Shown: one piece after another, positions 1-7,217 of the stretch | Layout: every line of letters begins with the position of its first letter | How positions within the stretch are numbered: position 1 is the stretch's first letter | Source: a virus | Strand: one strand, 5' to 3' | IMG/VR virus record: IMGVR_UViG_3300025767_000090 | Coordinates: 1-29,809 of that record | DNA length: 29,809 nucleotides | Position numbers and translations under genes: made by a program | Notes under the pieces: model-generated | What the model was told of the DNA's origin: nothing | Database searches by the model: none | Seen by the model: the letters and a program-made list of their open reading frames with translations, nothing else

Positions 1-1
1 G

Positions 2-1420
2 GTGACTAAGGATACTGTCGCTGGGCGATCTGGTAGCCGCCTAGAGCTGCGGCCTTGGCAAGAAAATCTAATCCGCGATCTGTTTGTAGCTGATTCGAAT
101 GGCCGGCTAAAAACAAGAACAGCGCTAGTGGGTATGCCCCGGAAAAATGGCAAGTCAGCATTGGGATCTAATCTGGCGCTTTGGTCATTGTTCTTGGGTG
201 ATGACGGCGGCGAAGTTTATAGCTGCGCGGCTGAAAAAGAACAGGCGCGTATTGTGTTCGCTGATGCTAAGCGCATAGTTGAGGCCAACCCAGATCTATC
301 GGAGCTAACAAGGGTTTACCGCGATGCAATCGAGGTGGTTGGGACTGGCTCAACTTACCGAGTGCTTTCGGCGGAGGCCTATTCAAAAGAAGGTCTATCG
401 CCTACATTTGTGGTATTTGATGAGCTACACGCAGCACCTAATCGTGAGTTGTTTGATGTTATGGCTTTGGGTATGGGCGCTAGGCGCGAACCAATGTTGC
501 TATCTATCACAACCGCTGGCGTGAAAACTGACAACACAGGTCAAGACAGCGTGGCCTATAGCTTGTATCAGTATGGCCAGAAAATAGCGCGCGGTGAAAC
601 GATAGACCCAAGTTTCTATATGGCGTGGTGGGAAGCCGATGCTGAAGCCAACCACCTAGAACCTAAAACTTGGGTAGAAGCCAATCCCGGCTACGGCGAT
701 CTAAACAATGTTGAGGACTTTGAGGCGATGGCGCGCCGAACCCCAGAAGCAGAGTTTAGAACCAAGCGCTGTAACCAATGGGTAAGTTCGCAAAATGCTT
801 GGCTGAACCCTACGCATTGGGATGAAGTGGCCAGCCCGAAAGACTTAGATCCTGAAGCACAATACATACTGGGCTTTGATGGATCTTTCAACGGAGACTG
901 CACAGTCGTAGTGGGTAGCTCTATCCCTCAGACTGATGACGAAAAGCCTTATGTGTTTTTGGTGAAGGCTTGGGAGAAGCAACCCAAAGACCCTGACAAC
1001 TGGCGCGTGGATACGCTAGATGTAGAAAGCACAATCCTAGATTTTTGTGGTCGGTTCAATGTTCAAGAAGTTGCTTGTGACCCATTCCGCTGGCAAAGAT
1101 CTATGGCCGTTCTAATGGAGAAAGGCATACCGATAGTTGAGTGGCCTAGCACTAGCGCGCGGCGTATGGTGCCGGCCTGCCAAAAGTTTTACGATGCGGT
1201 AGTTGAAAAAAAGCTGGAACACGACGGCGATCCTGTATTAGCTAGGCACTTAGCTAATGCTGTTGTCAAAGTAGATCAGTATGGGCCACGCATCGTAAAG
1301 GAACACCGCCACAGTCCGAGAAAGATTGACGCAGCGGTTGCTGGTATTATTGCCTTAGACCGCGCGTTACAAATGAAGGAGATGGTAGAACCGCCTAAAG
1401 TGCCGCAGTTCTACATTTGA
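2..1420 (+). CDS. terL: Terminase large subunit (5' end continues from window end)
   Basis: This is the ATPase/nuclease motor that packages DNA into proheads. The N-terminal ATPase shows a Walker A motif (GMPRKNGKS, about residues 44-52) and a Walker B motif ending in D140-E141 (FVVFDELH). A C-terminal RNase H-like nuclease begins near residue 290 (GFDGS), with later acidic residues such as the D in CDPFRW and D in KIDAAVA. The 472 residues seen match the actinophage/HK97-type terminases known for an RPWQ motif near the N-terminus. The GTG at base 2 has no upstream context here. If the window is closed into a circle, the frame runs back to an ATG at 29802 (ATG GAA ACG GTG), which adds three residues and has a purine-rich ribosome site. 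A small membrane gene and the portal follow closely. Identity is sure; the exact start depends on circularity. Confidence 0.95.
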   Translation: MTKDTVAGRSGSRLELRPWQENLIRDLFVADSNGRLKTRTALVGMPRKNGKSALGSNLALWSLFLGDDGGEVYSCAAEKEQARIVFADAKRIVEANPDLSELTRVYRDAIEVVGTGSTYRVLSAEAYSKEGLSPTFVVFDELHAAPNRELFDVMALGMGARREPMLLSITTAGVKTDNTGQDSVAYSLYQYGQKIARGETIDPSFYMAWWEADAEANHLEPKTWVEANPGYGDLNNVEDFEAMARRTPEAEFRTKRCNQWVSSQNAWLNPTHWDEVASPKDLDPEAQYILGFDGSFNGDCTVVVGSSIPQTDDEKPYVFLVKAWEKQPKDPDNWRVDTLDVESTILDFCGRFNVQEVACDPFRWQRSMAVLMEKGIPIVEWPSTSARRMVPACQKFYDAVVEKKLEHDGDPVLARHLANAVVKVDQYGPRIVKEHRHSPRKIDAAVAGIIALDRALQMKEMVEPPKVPQFYI

Positions 1421-1423
1421 ATT

Positions 1424-1558
1424 ATGGTAGCAATTATTTTACAAGCCGCAGGTGCTACGACAGTCGCGCTTGGGATTGGCTTGATCTATCCGCCGGCTGG
1501 GATAATCGCCGCAGGTCTATTCGCTGTTTTGATCGGAATTAGTTTGGAGCGCCGCTAA
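1424..1558 (+). CDS. Small two-helix membrane protein between terminase and portal
   Basis: This 44-residue ORF starts at ATG 1424, three bases after the terminase stop, and its TAA shares an A with the portal ATG (TAATG). The protein is almost wholly hydrophobic, with two possible membrane segments (about residues 3-20 and 24-41) separated by a YPPAG turn, and it ends in LERR. No ribosome site is evident, but a TACATT hexamer lies exactly 6 nt before the ATG, the same layout as the leaderless promoters elsewhere in this window. Small hydrophobic proteins at this position are known in actinophages, but their role is unsettled. A holin-like or assembly role is possible but not shown. Confidence 0.6.
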   Translation: MVAIILQAAGATTVALGIGLIYPPAGIIAAGLFAVLIGISLERR

Positions 1559-2907
1559 TGCTTAGAGATTTATTTGAGAGAAGGGCAATCAGCTACCAAA
1601 CTGTATTCGCCGCCGGGGATGACATCGAGGTAGCCAGCAACTCAGGCACGAAGATAAATCCTGATACCGCTTTTCAGATCAGCGCGATCTTTAGTGCTGT
1701 TTCGCTTATTAGCGACACCATCTCAACTCTGCCGCTAGATGCTTACCGCCGCGTAAATGGTAACCGCTTTCCTCTGCGGCCTAAGCCGGACTGGGTCAAC
1801 AAGCCAGATGTGGACACTACTCGCGAAAGTTTTTATGGGCAGCTGATAGTAAGTATGTTGCTAGAGGGCAACGCTTTTATACGCGTATTTACGCAGGGTG
1901 GCCAAATCGTCAATATGACAGTTCTCAACCCACAACAGGTCAAGATTGAGCGACCTTCTTATGGGCAGGTGCGCTACACAGTTGAAGGCGAGAAGCGCAA
2001 GCTGACCTCTGAGGAAGTTATCCACATACCCGATGTGGTGCGACCCGGAACCTTGCGCGGAGTCAGCCGCGTAGAAGCACTCAAAGAAAACTTTGGTTTG
2101 GCGATGGCGTTAGAAAACTACGCCGCTAAATTCTTTGGTCAAGGTGCGACTACACAGGGCATTATCGAGTTCCCCGATGAGCTAACAGGTGAGCAAGCTA
2201 AGCAACTAGCACAGTCTTTTGATGCGCGACACAAGGGTTGGAATAGATCGCACAAGACAGGCGTGCTGACCGGCGGAGCTAAGTATCGTGAAACTAGCGT
2301 AAACAACGATCAGGCGCAGTTTATTGACAGCCGCCGTATGGCAGTAGAAGATGTAGCGCGTGCTTTCAATGTTCCGCCACATCTGTTGGGATTGCCCGGA
2401 ACTAACAGCTACGCCAGCGTTGAGCAGAACAACCTAGCGTGGGTGACTCATTGCCTTCGCCCAATTATCCAGAAAATAGAAAACGCACTTTCCCCAATGT
2501 TGGCGCTAGCGCCTAACGGCACAGATGCTTTTATCAAGTTCAACATTGACGGCCTACTGCGCGCTGACATCAACAGTCGTATGAGCGCTTACAGCACCGG
2601 CCTTCAAAGCGGGTTTCTTTCGATCAACGATGTTCGCCGTCTTGAAGATCTAAGAATCATTCAAGATGAGTCCGCCGACACAGTGCGCGTGCCTTTGGCT
2701 AATGTCAATGTTCGGGAGAGCACCCTCAACGCACAAGACAAGCGTGTGTCTATGGCTAGCCGATTAGTGCAGGTTGGTTATGACCCAGCAGAAGTTCTTG
2801 CCGCGATGGGCTTGCCAGACATAAACCACACAGGAGTTCCAAGCGTTCAGCTACAAAATCTAGCGAACCTAGATCCCGAAGATCCCACAGGAGCATACGA
2901 GGTCTAA
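1558..2907 (+). CDS. HK97-family portal protein
   Basis: The portal forms the dodecameric ring at one capsid vertex through which DNA enters and to which the tail joins. The 449-residue length is normal for the HK97/SPP1-like portal family. Family landmarks visible are the AIFSAVSLISDTISTLPL segment near residues 43-60, the LEGNAF segment near residue 101, the ISTVxx-like crown region with GVSRVEAL, and the late VARAFNVPPHLLG motif near residues 263-275 followed by NSYASVEQ. It begins by TAATG coupling with the upstream membrane gene and ends one base before the next ATG. Identity is secure from motifs and from its place after the terminase. Confidence 0.95.
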   Translation: MLRDLFERRAISYQTVFAAGDDIEVASNSGTKINPDTAFQISAIFSAVSLISDTISTLPLDAYRRVNGNRFPLRPKPDWVNKPDVDTTRESFYGQLIVSMLLEGNAFIRVFTQGGQIVNMTVLNPQQVKIERPSYGQVRYTVEGEKRKLTSEEVIHIPDVVRPGTLRGVSRVEALKENFGLAMALENYAAKFFGQGATTQGIIEFPDELTGEQAKQLAQSFDARHKGWNRSHKTGVLTGGAKYRETSVNNDQAQFIDSRRMAVEDVARAFNVPPHLLGLPGTNSYASVEQNNLAWVTHCLRPIIQKIENALSPMLALAPNGTDAFIKFNIDGLLRADINSRMSAYSTGLQSGFLSINDVRRLEDLRIIQDESADTVRVPLANVNVRESTLNAQDKRVSMASRLVQVGYDPAEVLAAMGLPDINHTGVPSVQLQNLANLDPEDPTGAYEV

Positions 2908-3168
2908 ATGCTAAGTAATGGCAGAGTTTCAGTAGGCACAGTCGCAGTTCCGATAGATGGTGTTTACGAGCAGTATGCGCGAATGATTTTGCACAATGAT
3001 GACAACACAGATGCTGTTTACATTGGTGCTGCTGGTGTTACTACCACTACGGGACTCGTTCTACAGAAAGAACAGACGATTGACATTGGCATTGGCCCAT
3101 TAGAACAGCTATATGCCGTTTCGGGCAAAACAGGTCATACGATTAGCTTTCTAAGGCAGACGATCTAA
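2908..3168 (+). CDS. Small beta-rich head-region protein, function unknown
   Basis: This 86-residue protein starts directly after the portal stop and overlaps the protease gene by one base (TAATG). It is rich in alternating hydrophobic residues, Gly, Thr and Val, with HNDDNTDAVYIG and an AVSGKTGHTISFL ending, which suggests a compact beta sandwich and no membrane segment. Position between portal and protease suggests a minor capsid, decoration or assembly role, but no family can be named with certainty. Small proteins of this look recur next to portals in actinophages, which is general knowledge and not a domain assignment. Confidence 0.75.
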   Translation: MLSNGRVSVGTVAVPIDGVYEQYARMILHNDDNTDAVYIGAAGVTTTTGLVLQKEQTIDIGIGPLEQLYAVSGKTGHTISFLRQTI

Positions 3169-4724
3169 TGCCATACTTCATCACAGATGAGCACCCAGAC
3201 TGCGCAGAGTGGGCTGTGGTGAAAGAAGATGGCGAACTGCTGGCGTGCCACGAAACCAAAGAATCAGCCATAGACCAAATGATCGCGGTATCCCTAGCCG
3301 AAGAAATGGAACCCGGAGGCGACTACACAGGATCTTTCCGCGCCGCTCCCGATGAGCTAGATGTTGGTGACTTTGTTCGGTGGCGATCTAGCGGAGGAAC
3401 AGCGCGCGGCCGTATCGTGCGTATTGTGCGTGATGGTTCGATAGATGTGCCAGATGCTAATGTTACGATCAACGGAACTGATAATGACCCAGCCGCACTT
3501 ATTGCTATTTACCGGGAAGGTGAGGATGGCTGGAAAGAAACAGATGTCAGAGTAGGCCACCGGTTTTCAACACTAACCAAGATTGACTCACTAAGATCTG
3601 ACAGCTACACAGAAATAAGACAAGTAAACCTCAGCCCACCATCGTATATGCGTGCCGCCGCTAGGCAGGGACTTCGCTACTACGAGGAAGGTAAGGGTGG
3701 CGATGGACTGGTTGCGCGAACTATACGCGAGGCTAGGGCTATGTCAGCTGGTAATGTCAGCGCTGACAAATGGGTTAGGCTTCGGGCTTGGCTTGCTCGT
3801 CACTTGGTTGATTTGGACAGTGCCGCCGCCAATCCTGATTCAGACGATTATCCTAGTGCTGGCGTAGTGGCTCACTTGCTTTGGGGATCTGGTCCAAGCA
3901 AAGCCGCAGCACGCCGCACCTTAGCTTACGCAGAGCGCATTGTGACTAGACTAGAGGAAGAAAATCGCGCACTAACAAGTGCCAGAGGTGAGAGTATGTC
4001 AAAGATAGAAATACGAAATACCCCAGCGAATTTTGAGATTCGCGAAGAGGGCAACGGGATGACCTTTGAGGGATACGCGGCTGTGTTCAATTCCGACAGC
4101 GCACCCCTACCTTTTATTGAGCGTATAGCGCCGGGAGCTTTTAGTCGCTCACTAAAGCGCGGCCGCAACGACATCAAGCTTTTGTGGAATCACGAAACCG
4201 GTGAAGTCTTGGGATCTACGCGTGCTGGGACACTAACCCTAGAAGAAGATAGCCGAGGCCTAAAGGTTCGTGCTGAACTGCCAGAAACATCAACTGGGCG
4301 TGATGCGGCGATCTTGCTGAAGCGAGGGGACATAGATTCTATGAGCTTTGGTTTCTCAGTCCCAGCTGGCGGTGACGATTGGAGTGATGATGGTAAGACT
4401 CGCACTCTCAACTCGGTCAGGCTACACGAAGTTAGCATTGTGGCCTTCCCTGCGTATTCAGCAACCGCTGGCACAACTATGGTGCGCGGACTAGATAAGG
4501 TTGCCCAGCGTGCGGCTGTTGATAGCGATGCGCTGGCAGATGCGGTGCTGAAGCTAGAAGAAGGATCTAACCTGACTAGCTCCGATGCCGAACTACTAAG
4601 AACTGTCATTGACCAGCTAGCACCAGTTCAGGAAGAAACTGAACCAGCACAGCCGGTAGATGAGGGTGACAAAGCTATGCTAGAACTTATGAAAGCAAAG
4701 CTAAAACTGATGGGTGGAAACTAA
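3168..4724 (+). CDS. Multidomain head protein with C-terminal HK97 prohead protease
   Basis: At 518 residues this is more than twice the usual prohead protease (about 200-230). Four modules can be seen. Residues 1-50 form a short Trp/Cys-containing segment ending in EEMEPGG. Residues 66-137 (VGDFVRWRSSGGTARGRI...VGHRFSTLTKI) resemble the small Tudor-like HVA1/DUF2945 beta fold. Residues about 160-262 are a helical module (RQGLRYYEEGKGGDGL...GVVAHLLWG) known attached to other phage head proteins. Residues about 277-465 are the S78/U35 protease with FEGYAAVFN, catalytic His in LWNHE near 341, catalytic Ser in MSFGF near 392, and EVSIVAFPAY. The protease trims scaffold and capsid N-termini. An internal in-frame ATG at 3996 with a strong ribosome site may give the protease alone. 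Confidence 0.9.
   Translation: MPYFITDEHPDCAEWAVVKEDGELLACHETKESAIDQMIAVSLAEEMEPGGDYTGSFRAAPDELDVGDFVRWRSSGGTARGRIVRIVRDGSIDVPDANVTINGTDNDPAALIAIYREGEDGWKETDVRVGHRFSTLTKIDSLRSDSYTEIRQVNLSPPSYMRAAARQGLRYYEEGKGGDGLVARTIREARAMSAGNVSADKWVRLRAWLARHLVDLDSAAANPDSDDYPSAGVVAHLLWGSGPSKAAARRTLAYAERIVTRLEEENRALTSARGESMSKIEIRNTPANFEIREEGNGMTFEGYAAVFNSDSAPLPFIERIAPGAFSRSLKRGRNDIKLLWNHETGEVLGSTRAGTLTLEEDSRGLKVRAELPETSTGRDAAILLKRGDIDSMSFGFSVPAGGDDWSDDGKTRTLNSVRLHEVSIVAFPAYSATAGTTMVRGLDKVAQRAAVDSDALADAVLKLEEGSNLTSSDAELLRTVIDQLAPVQEETEPAQPVDEGDKAMLELMKAKLKLMGGN
3982..3998 (+). promoter_or_regulatory. Internal ribosome site and start before the protease module
   Basis: The sequence AGGTGAGAG lies 1-9 bases before an in-frame ATG (3996) that begins MSKIEIR, exactly where the protease module starts. 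An AGGTGA core at this spacing is a good Shine-Dalgarno match and better than the site before the annotated start at 3168. This suggests a second 242-residue product of ordinary prohead protease length. It is an inference from the sequence only. Confidence 0.5.
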
Positions 4725-4960
4725 TGGCAAAGCGCGATGAAATCAAGAAGGTCATTCTCTCGGTCGCTGGCGATCCTGAGAGCGGCGTAATCGTTCAGCT
4801 CGCAGATGCTTGGGCTGATGCGATCGCAAGTCTAGACACAGCTACTCCCTACAACCCAAGTGCCAGAGATGGTGACGGAGACGGGAAAGTTCAGGATGGA
4901 ACTGCACACGAAAGACCTGCGAATGAAAAGCGAGTAACCAAGGCTAGCGAAACGCGCTAG
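4724..4960 (+). CDS. Small protein with DGDGDGK acidic loop, head region
   Basis: This 78-residue protein overlaps the protease stop by one base (TAATG). Residues 1-40 look helical. The second half carries a loop ARDGDGDGKVQDGT followed by HERP and a basic end. Asp-rich DxDxDG loops bind calcium in EF-hand-like and dockerin-like folds, and such tails occur in other actinophage structural proteins, so metal binding is plausible but unproven. It is the last gene before a strong terminator, so it closes the first head transcription unit. A scaffold or minor capsid role is possible; no family is recognised. Confidence 0.75.
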   Translation: MAKRDEIKKVILSVAGDPESGVIVQLADAWADAIASLDTATPYNPSARDGDGDGKVQDGTAHERPANEKRVTKASETR

Positions 4961-4976
4961 TAGCAAACAGCTCGCA

Positions 4977-5017
4977 CCCGGCCAGTCCTCTTTCTACTGG
5001 CCGGGTTTTTCTTTTTC
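4977..5017 (+). terminator. Intrinsic terminator after the first head operon
   Basis: A perfect 10-bp GC-rich stem (CCCGGCCAGT at 4977-4986 pairing with ACTGGCCGGG at 4996-5005) encloses a 9-nt loop and is followed by TTTTTCTTTTT. This is a textbook rho-independent terminator. It separates the terminase-protease unit from the small cassette that follows. Confidence 0.95.
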
Positions 5018-5040
5018 GCTATTGAAAAATTATTTTATTT

Positions 5041-5087
5041 TTTTACTAAATAGTTGCTTTTAGTTACTTTTAGGTTATAGTAGTTAG
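5041..5087 (+). promoter_or_regulatory. Promoter of the three-gene cassette (early-type repeat)
   Basis: TTGCTT (5054-5059), a 16-nt spacer and TATAGT (5076-5081) fit a sigma70-type promoter, with transcription expected near 5088. The surrounding sequence is AT-rich and shares blocks with the 25610 region: TTGAAAAA, ACTAAATAGTTG, TTTAGTTA, TTTTAGG, TTATAGT. A TAGTTAG element lies at 5081-5087. The likeness to two other early-region leaders suggests shared control. Confidence 0.75.
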
Positions 5088-5341
5088 TAAGGAAAGGATA
5101 AAAAATGAACAAGCCACTACCTCAAAACATAATCAACCAAAAGCAAACGCTCAACGAGGTTCTTTGGGTAGCCGAAGTTAGCAACGCTAGTAGCCAAAAC
5201 ACTGTTCGGGCTTATGCAAAGTCAATTTCAGAAGCGCTAAGCCTTGTTGATAACTTTGCTATACAGCAACTTTCAGGAAGCGTAGTTCTTTCAATTGAAT
5301 TAGACAAGAACTAATGAGAATAAGGAAAGGATAAAAAATGA
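5088..5341 (+). repeat. Duplicated 21-nt leader with ribosome site
   Basis: The same 21 bases, containing AAGGAAAGGA, a run of A and the ATG, occur at 5088-5108 and again at 5321-5341, before the first and second cassette genes. The exact copy suggests that the leader, or an ancestral gene with it, was duplicated, or that both genes need matched high translation. The repeats include the start codons at 5105 and 5338. Confidence 0.85.
5105..5314 (+). CDS. Unknown cassette protein 1 (69 aa)
   Basis: The start at ATG 5105 is set by a strong ribosome site (AAGGAAAGGA). The 69-residue product has a polar N-terminus rich in Asn and Gln (PLPQNIINQKQTLNE), then a segment EVLWVAEVSN...TVRAYAKSISEALSLVDNF that could form a small alpha/beta fold, ending VVLSIELDKN. 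No signal peptide or membrane segment is visible and no family is recognised. It is the first gene of a unit bounded by terminators and driven by an early-type promoter, so expression apart from the head genes is likely. Confidence 0.7.
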   Translation: MNKPLPQNIINQKQTLNEVLWVAEVSNASSQNTVRAYAKSISEALSLVDNFAIQQLSGSVVLSIELDKN

Positions 5342-5532
5342 CCACGATCCAGCAACTAGAGTCAGAGATAGCCGAGGCGGAGCAGCTAGTTCAGCTTTAC
5401 ACCAAGCTAGGCGAAACTTATATGGCAATCGGCAAGCGCGATCAGGCTTACGCCAAGCGTAACGAAGCGGTGGCTCAACAGAGCCGCCTGCTAACACTAA
5501 AGGCAATACTAAAAAGCAAAGGACAGAACTAA
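5338..5532 (+). CDS. Unknown cassette protein 2, short coiled coil (64 aa)
   Basis: The start at 5338 lies inside the second copy of the duplicated leader. The 64-residue product is almost wholly helical by composition, with heptad-like spacing of Leu, Ile and Ala (IQQLESEIAEAEQLVQLYTKLGETY and a second stretch to LKAILKSKG), so a coiled-coil hairpin or oligomer is likely. There is no Cys or membrane segment. The stop overlaps the next ATG (TAATG), which suggests translational coupling. Function is unknown. Confidence 0.7.
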   Translation: MTTIQQLESEIAEAEQLVQLYTKLGETYMAIGKRDQAYAKRNEAVAQQSRLLTLKAILKSKGQN

Positions 5533-5819
5533 TGATCAAGCAATTTCACGAAGTAATCGAAGAAGCACCAAGTTACTGCGAGAACATCGCAGGGCTGGCT
5601 CAATGGTCAACTAACTACGACTACCAACTAGGCACGCCATACTTGGCTTTCCTAGATCTAATTGGATACTCACAAGAACATTTAGACGACACAATAAACC
5701 CAAGTGGCTTCGTGCTAGATTATGTTTCCGTAGATCTACTAGCTGATGCGCTAAAAGAATGGGCGGCGCGACCAGCAGATTGTTCGACTTACATTGACGA
5801 ACTATGGGAGGCCGAATAG
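5532..5819 (+). CDS. Unknown strongly acidic cassette protein 3 (95 aa)
   Basis: This 95-residue protein is translationally coupled to the previous gene. By direct count it has 18 Asp/Glu and only 3 Lys/Arg, a net charge near -15, with several aromatic residues (WSTNYDYQLG, FLDLIGYS, FVLDYVSVD). Small, very acidic phage proteins can be DNA mimics that block restriction or host DNA-binding proteins (Ocr and ArdA types), but no sequence match to those families is claimed. It is the last gene of the terminator-bounded cassette. Function is unknown; the DNA-mimic idea is an inference. Confidence 0.7.
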   Translation: MIKQFHEVIEEAPSYCENIAGLAQWSTNYDYQLGTPYLAFLDLIGYSQEHLDDTINPSGFVLDYVSVDLLADALKEWAARPADCSTYIDELWEAE

Positions 5820-5827
5820 AAAACTTG

Positions 5828-5867
5828 CTAGCCGCTAGATCTTCTTTCCTTTCAACCTAGCCGCTAG
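5828..5867 (+). repeat. Direct repeat CTAGCCGCTAG
   Basis: The 11-mer CTAGCCGCTAG occurs at 5828-5838 and 5857-5867, in non-coding DNA just after the cassette and before the terminator hairpin. The motif also occurs inside genes of this CTAG-rich genome, so it may be compositional and not a binding site. Confidence 0.5.
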
Positions 5868-5878
5868 CAGCCCAGCGG

Positions 5879-5912
5879 AAGCCGTCACTACCCCCTGTGG
5901 CGGCTTTCGCCT
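5879..5912 (+). terminator. Hairpin terminator after the cassette
   Basis: AAGCCGTCAC (5879-5888) pairs with GTGGCGGCTT (5897-5906) with a single U-G wobble around an 8-nt loop, followed by TCGCCTTATCC. The stem is strong but the T tract is poor, so termination may be partial or the hairpin may be an RNA processing or stabilising site upstream of the capsid gene. Confidence 0.65.
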
Positions 5913-6047
5913 TATCCTCTAGGCAATGACCCCAGCTGAGTGTCAAACCCTTTGATACACTATTTGTGACCGAAAGTGAGTTAGCTCTGTCGGTGATCGC
6001 TAGCGTTAGCGCGGCGGCAAACACTAACCAATTCAAAGGAGATCTAA
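5913..6047 (+). promoter_or_regulatory. Leader region of the major capsid gene
   Basis: This 135-base non-coding stretch precedes the capsid gene. A candidate -10 (TACACT, 5956-5961) overlaps an inverted repeat TCAAA-CCC-TTTGA (5943-5955), but no convincing -35 is seen. A small hairpin (CGCTA/TAGCG) lies in the later leader. The ribosome site is a strong AAAGGAG 7 bases before ATG 6048, the best in the late region. An untranslated leader of about 80 nt and a dedicated promoter are inferred. Confidence 0.45.
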
Positions 6048-7205
6048 ATGTCTTTCATCAAGACACAGCAGGAACTCCGCGCCAACCTCTACGAGCAGGT
6101 CAAGGAAACCCTTGATGTCGCAGAGGCTGACAAGCGTGGACTCTTGCCAGATGAGGTTGAGAAGATCAACCGCATCGAAGCAGACATTCGCTCAGCTGAT
6201 GAGGCAATCGCAGTTGCACAGCGCAACGAGGAGAGGTCAAGGGCTGCCGCTGAGGCAAGTGCCGAGGCTACCCCGATTGTTTCTGAGAGCCGTTCGGATG
6301 CCGACATTCTACGCGCGATCGCAATGGGCGAGCAGCGCAGCGCAACCTTCGAGAAGCGCGCACTCGTAAACTCAGACAACACAGTTCCTAAGTCGTTCTA
6401 CGATGAGGTATTTTCTGTTGCTCGTCTGGTTGGTCCAATGCTGGACACCTCCGAGATCATCTCTACCACTTCTGGCGAGAACCTCACTATCCCAACGCTC
6501 ACCGGATACAGCACCGCAACCATCAAGGCTGCTGGTTCTGCTATCGCTGAGAGCGAGCCAACCTTCAGCTCAATCACTCTAGGTGCCTTCAAGTATTCAT
6601 TCTTGGTTCAGGTTGCCAACGAGCTAATCGCTGATGCTGGATTCGACATCTCGGCTCTTATCGCTGAGCAGGCTGGTAACGGCCTTGGCTACGCAGTCAA
6701 CACCGGTCTAACCACTGGAACTGGAACTGTTGAGCCAAATGGTGTAGTCACCGCAGCTGGATCTGCCCTTACTGGTGGAACTGGTGTTACTGGTGCATTC
6801 ACCGCCGACAACCTCATTGACCTTGCCTACTCTCTAGACGGAGCGGCACGCCGCCTCCCCGGAGTTGGCTTTATGGCCAATGGTGCTTCCATCGGAAAGA
6901 TGCGCAAGCTGAAGGACGATGCAGGCAACTACCTCTACCAAGTTGGTGTTGGTCAGCCTGACTCATTCGCTGGCTTCCGCGTAGTAGAGAACCCCGGTAT
7001 GGCCGACACCGCAACCTCCGCTAAGTCTGTGATCTTCGGACACCTGCCTAGCTACAAGGTTCGTATGGCCGGCGGCCTACAGATCGCACAGTCAAGCGAC
7101 TATGCCTTCAACACCGATGTCACCACCTTCCGCGTCCTTATGCGCGTAGATGGAAACCTGACCCACGCTGGTCACATCAAATACTTCAAGGGTGGCGCTA
7201 GCTAA
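6048..7205 (+). CDS. HK97-fold major capsid protein
   Basis: This 385-residue protein builds the icosahedral shell. Residues 1-75 are charged and coiled-coil-like, matching the scaffolding delta domain that the prohead protease removes. The mature part starts around residue 105 (RALVNSDNTVPKSF) and follows the HK97 order: GPMLDTSEI, the N-arm and E-loop region, YSFLVQVANELIADAGFD spine helix, GNGLGYAVNTGLTTGTGT, and the late GFRVVENPGM and YKVRMAGGLQI strands. It has its own strong ribosome site and terminator, so it is expressed apart from its neighbours. Codon choice differs from the rest of the window: by reading through, no ATA isoleucine codon is used and CTA is a minority of Leu codons, which suggests selection for high expression. 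Confidence 0.95.
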   Translation: MSFIKTQQELRANLYEQVKETLDVAEADKRGLLPDEVEKINRIEADIRSADEAIAVAQRNEERSRAAAEASAEATPIVSESRSDADILRAIAMGEQRSATFEKRALVNSDNTVPKSFYDEVFSVARLVGPMLDTSEIISTTSGENLTIPTLTGYSTATIKAAGSAIAESEPTFSSITLGAFKYSFLVQVANELIADAGFDISALIAEQAGNGLGYAVNTGLTTGTGTVEPNGVVTAAGSALTGGTGVTGAFTADNLIDLAYSLDGAARRLPGVGFMANGASIGKMRKLKDDAGNYLYQVGVGQPDSFAGFRVVENPGMADTATSAKSVIFGHLPSYKVRMAGGLQIAQSSDYAFNTDVTTFRVLMRVDGNLTHAGHIKYFKGGAS

Positions 7206-7217
7206 TAGCTAACCTTT

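Noticed and set aside
4190-4609. Reverse-strand frame of 139 codons under the prohead protease
   Set aside because: Its composition (many Ser, Arg, Ala) is that of an antisense shadow; the plus-strand protease motifs are complete and decisive.
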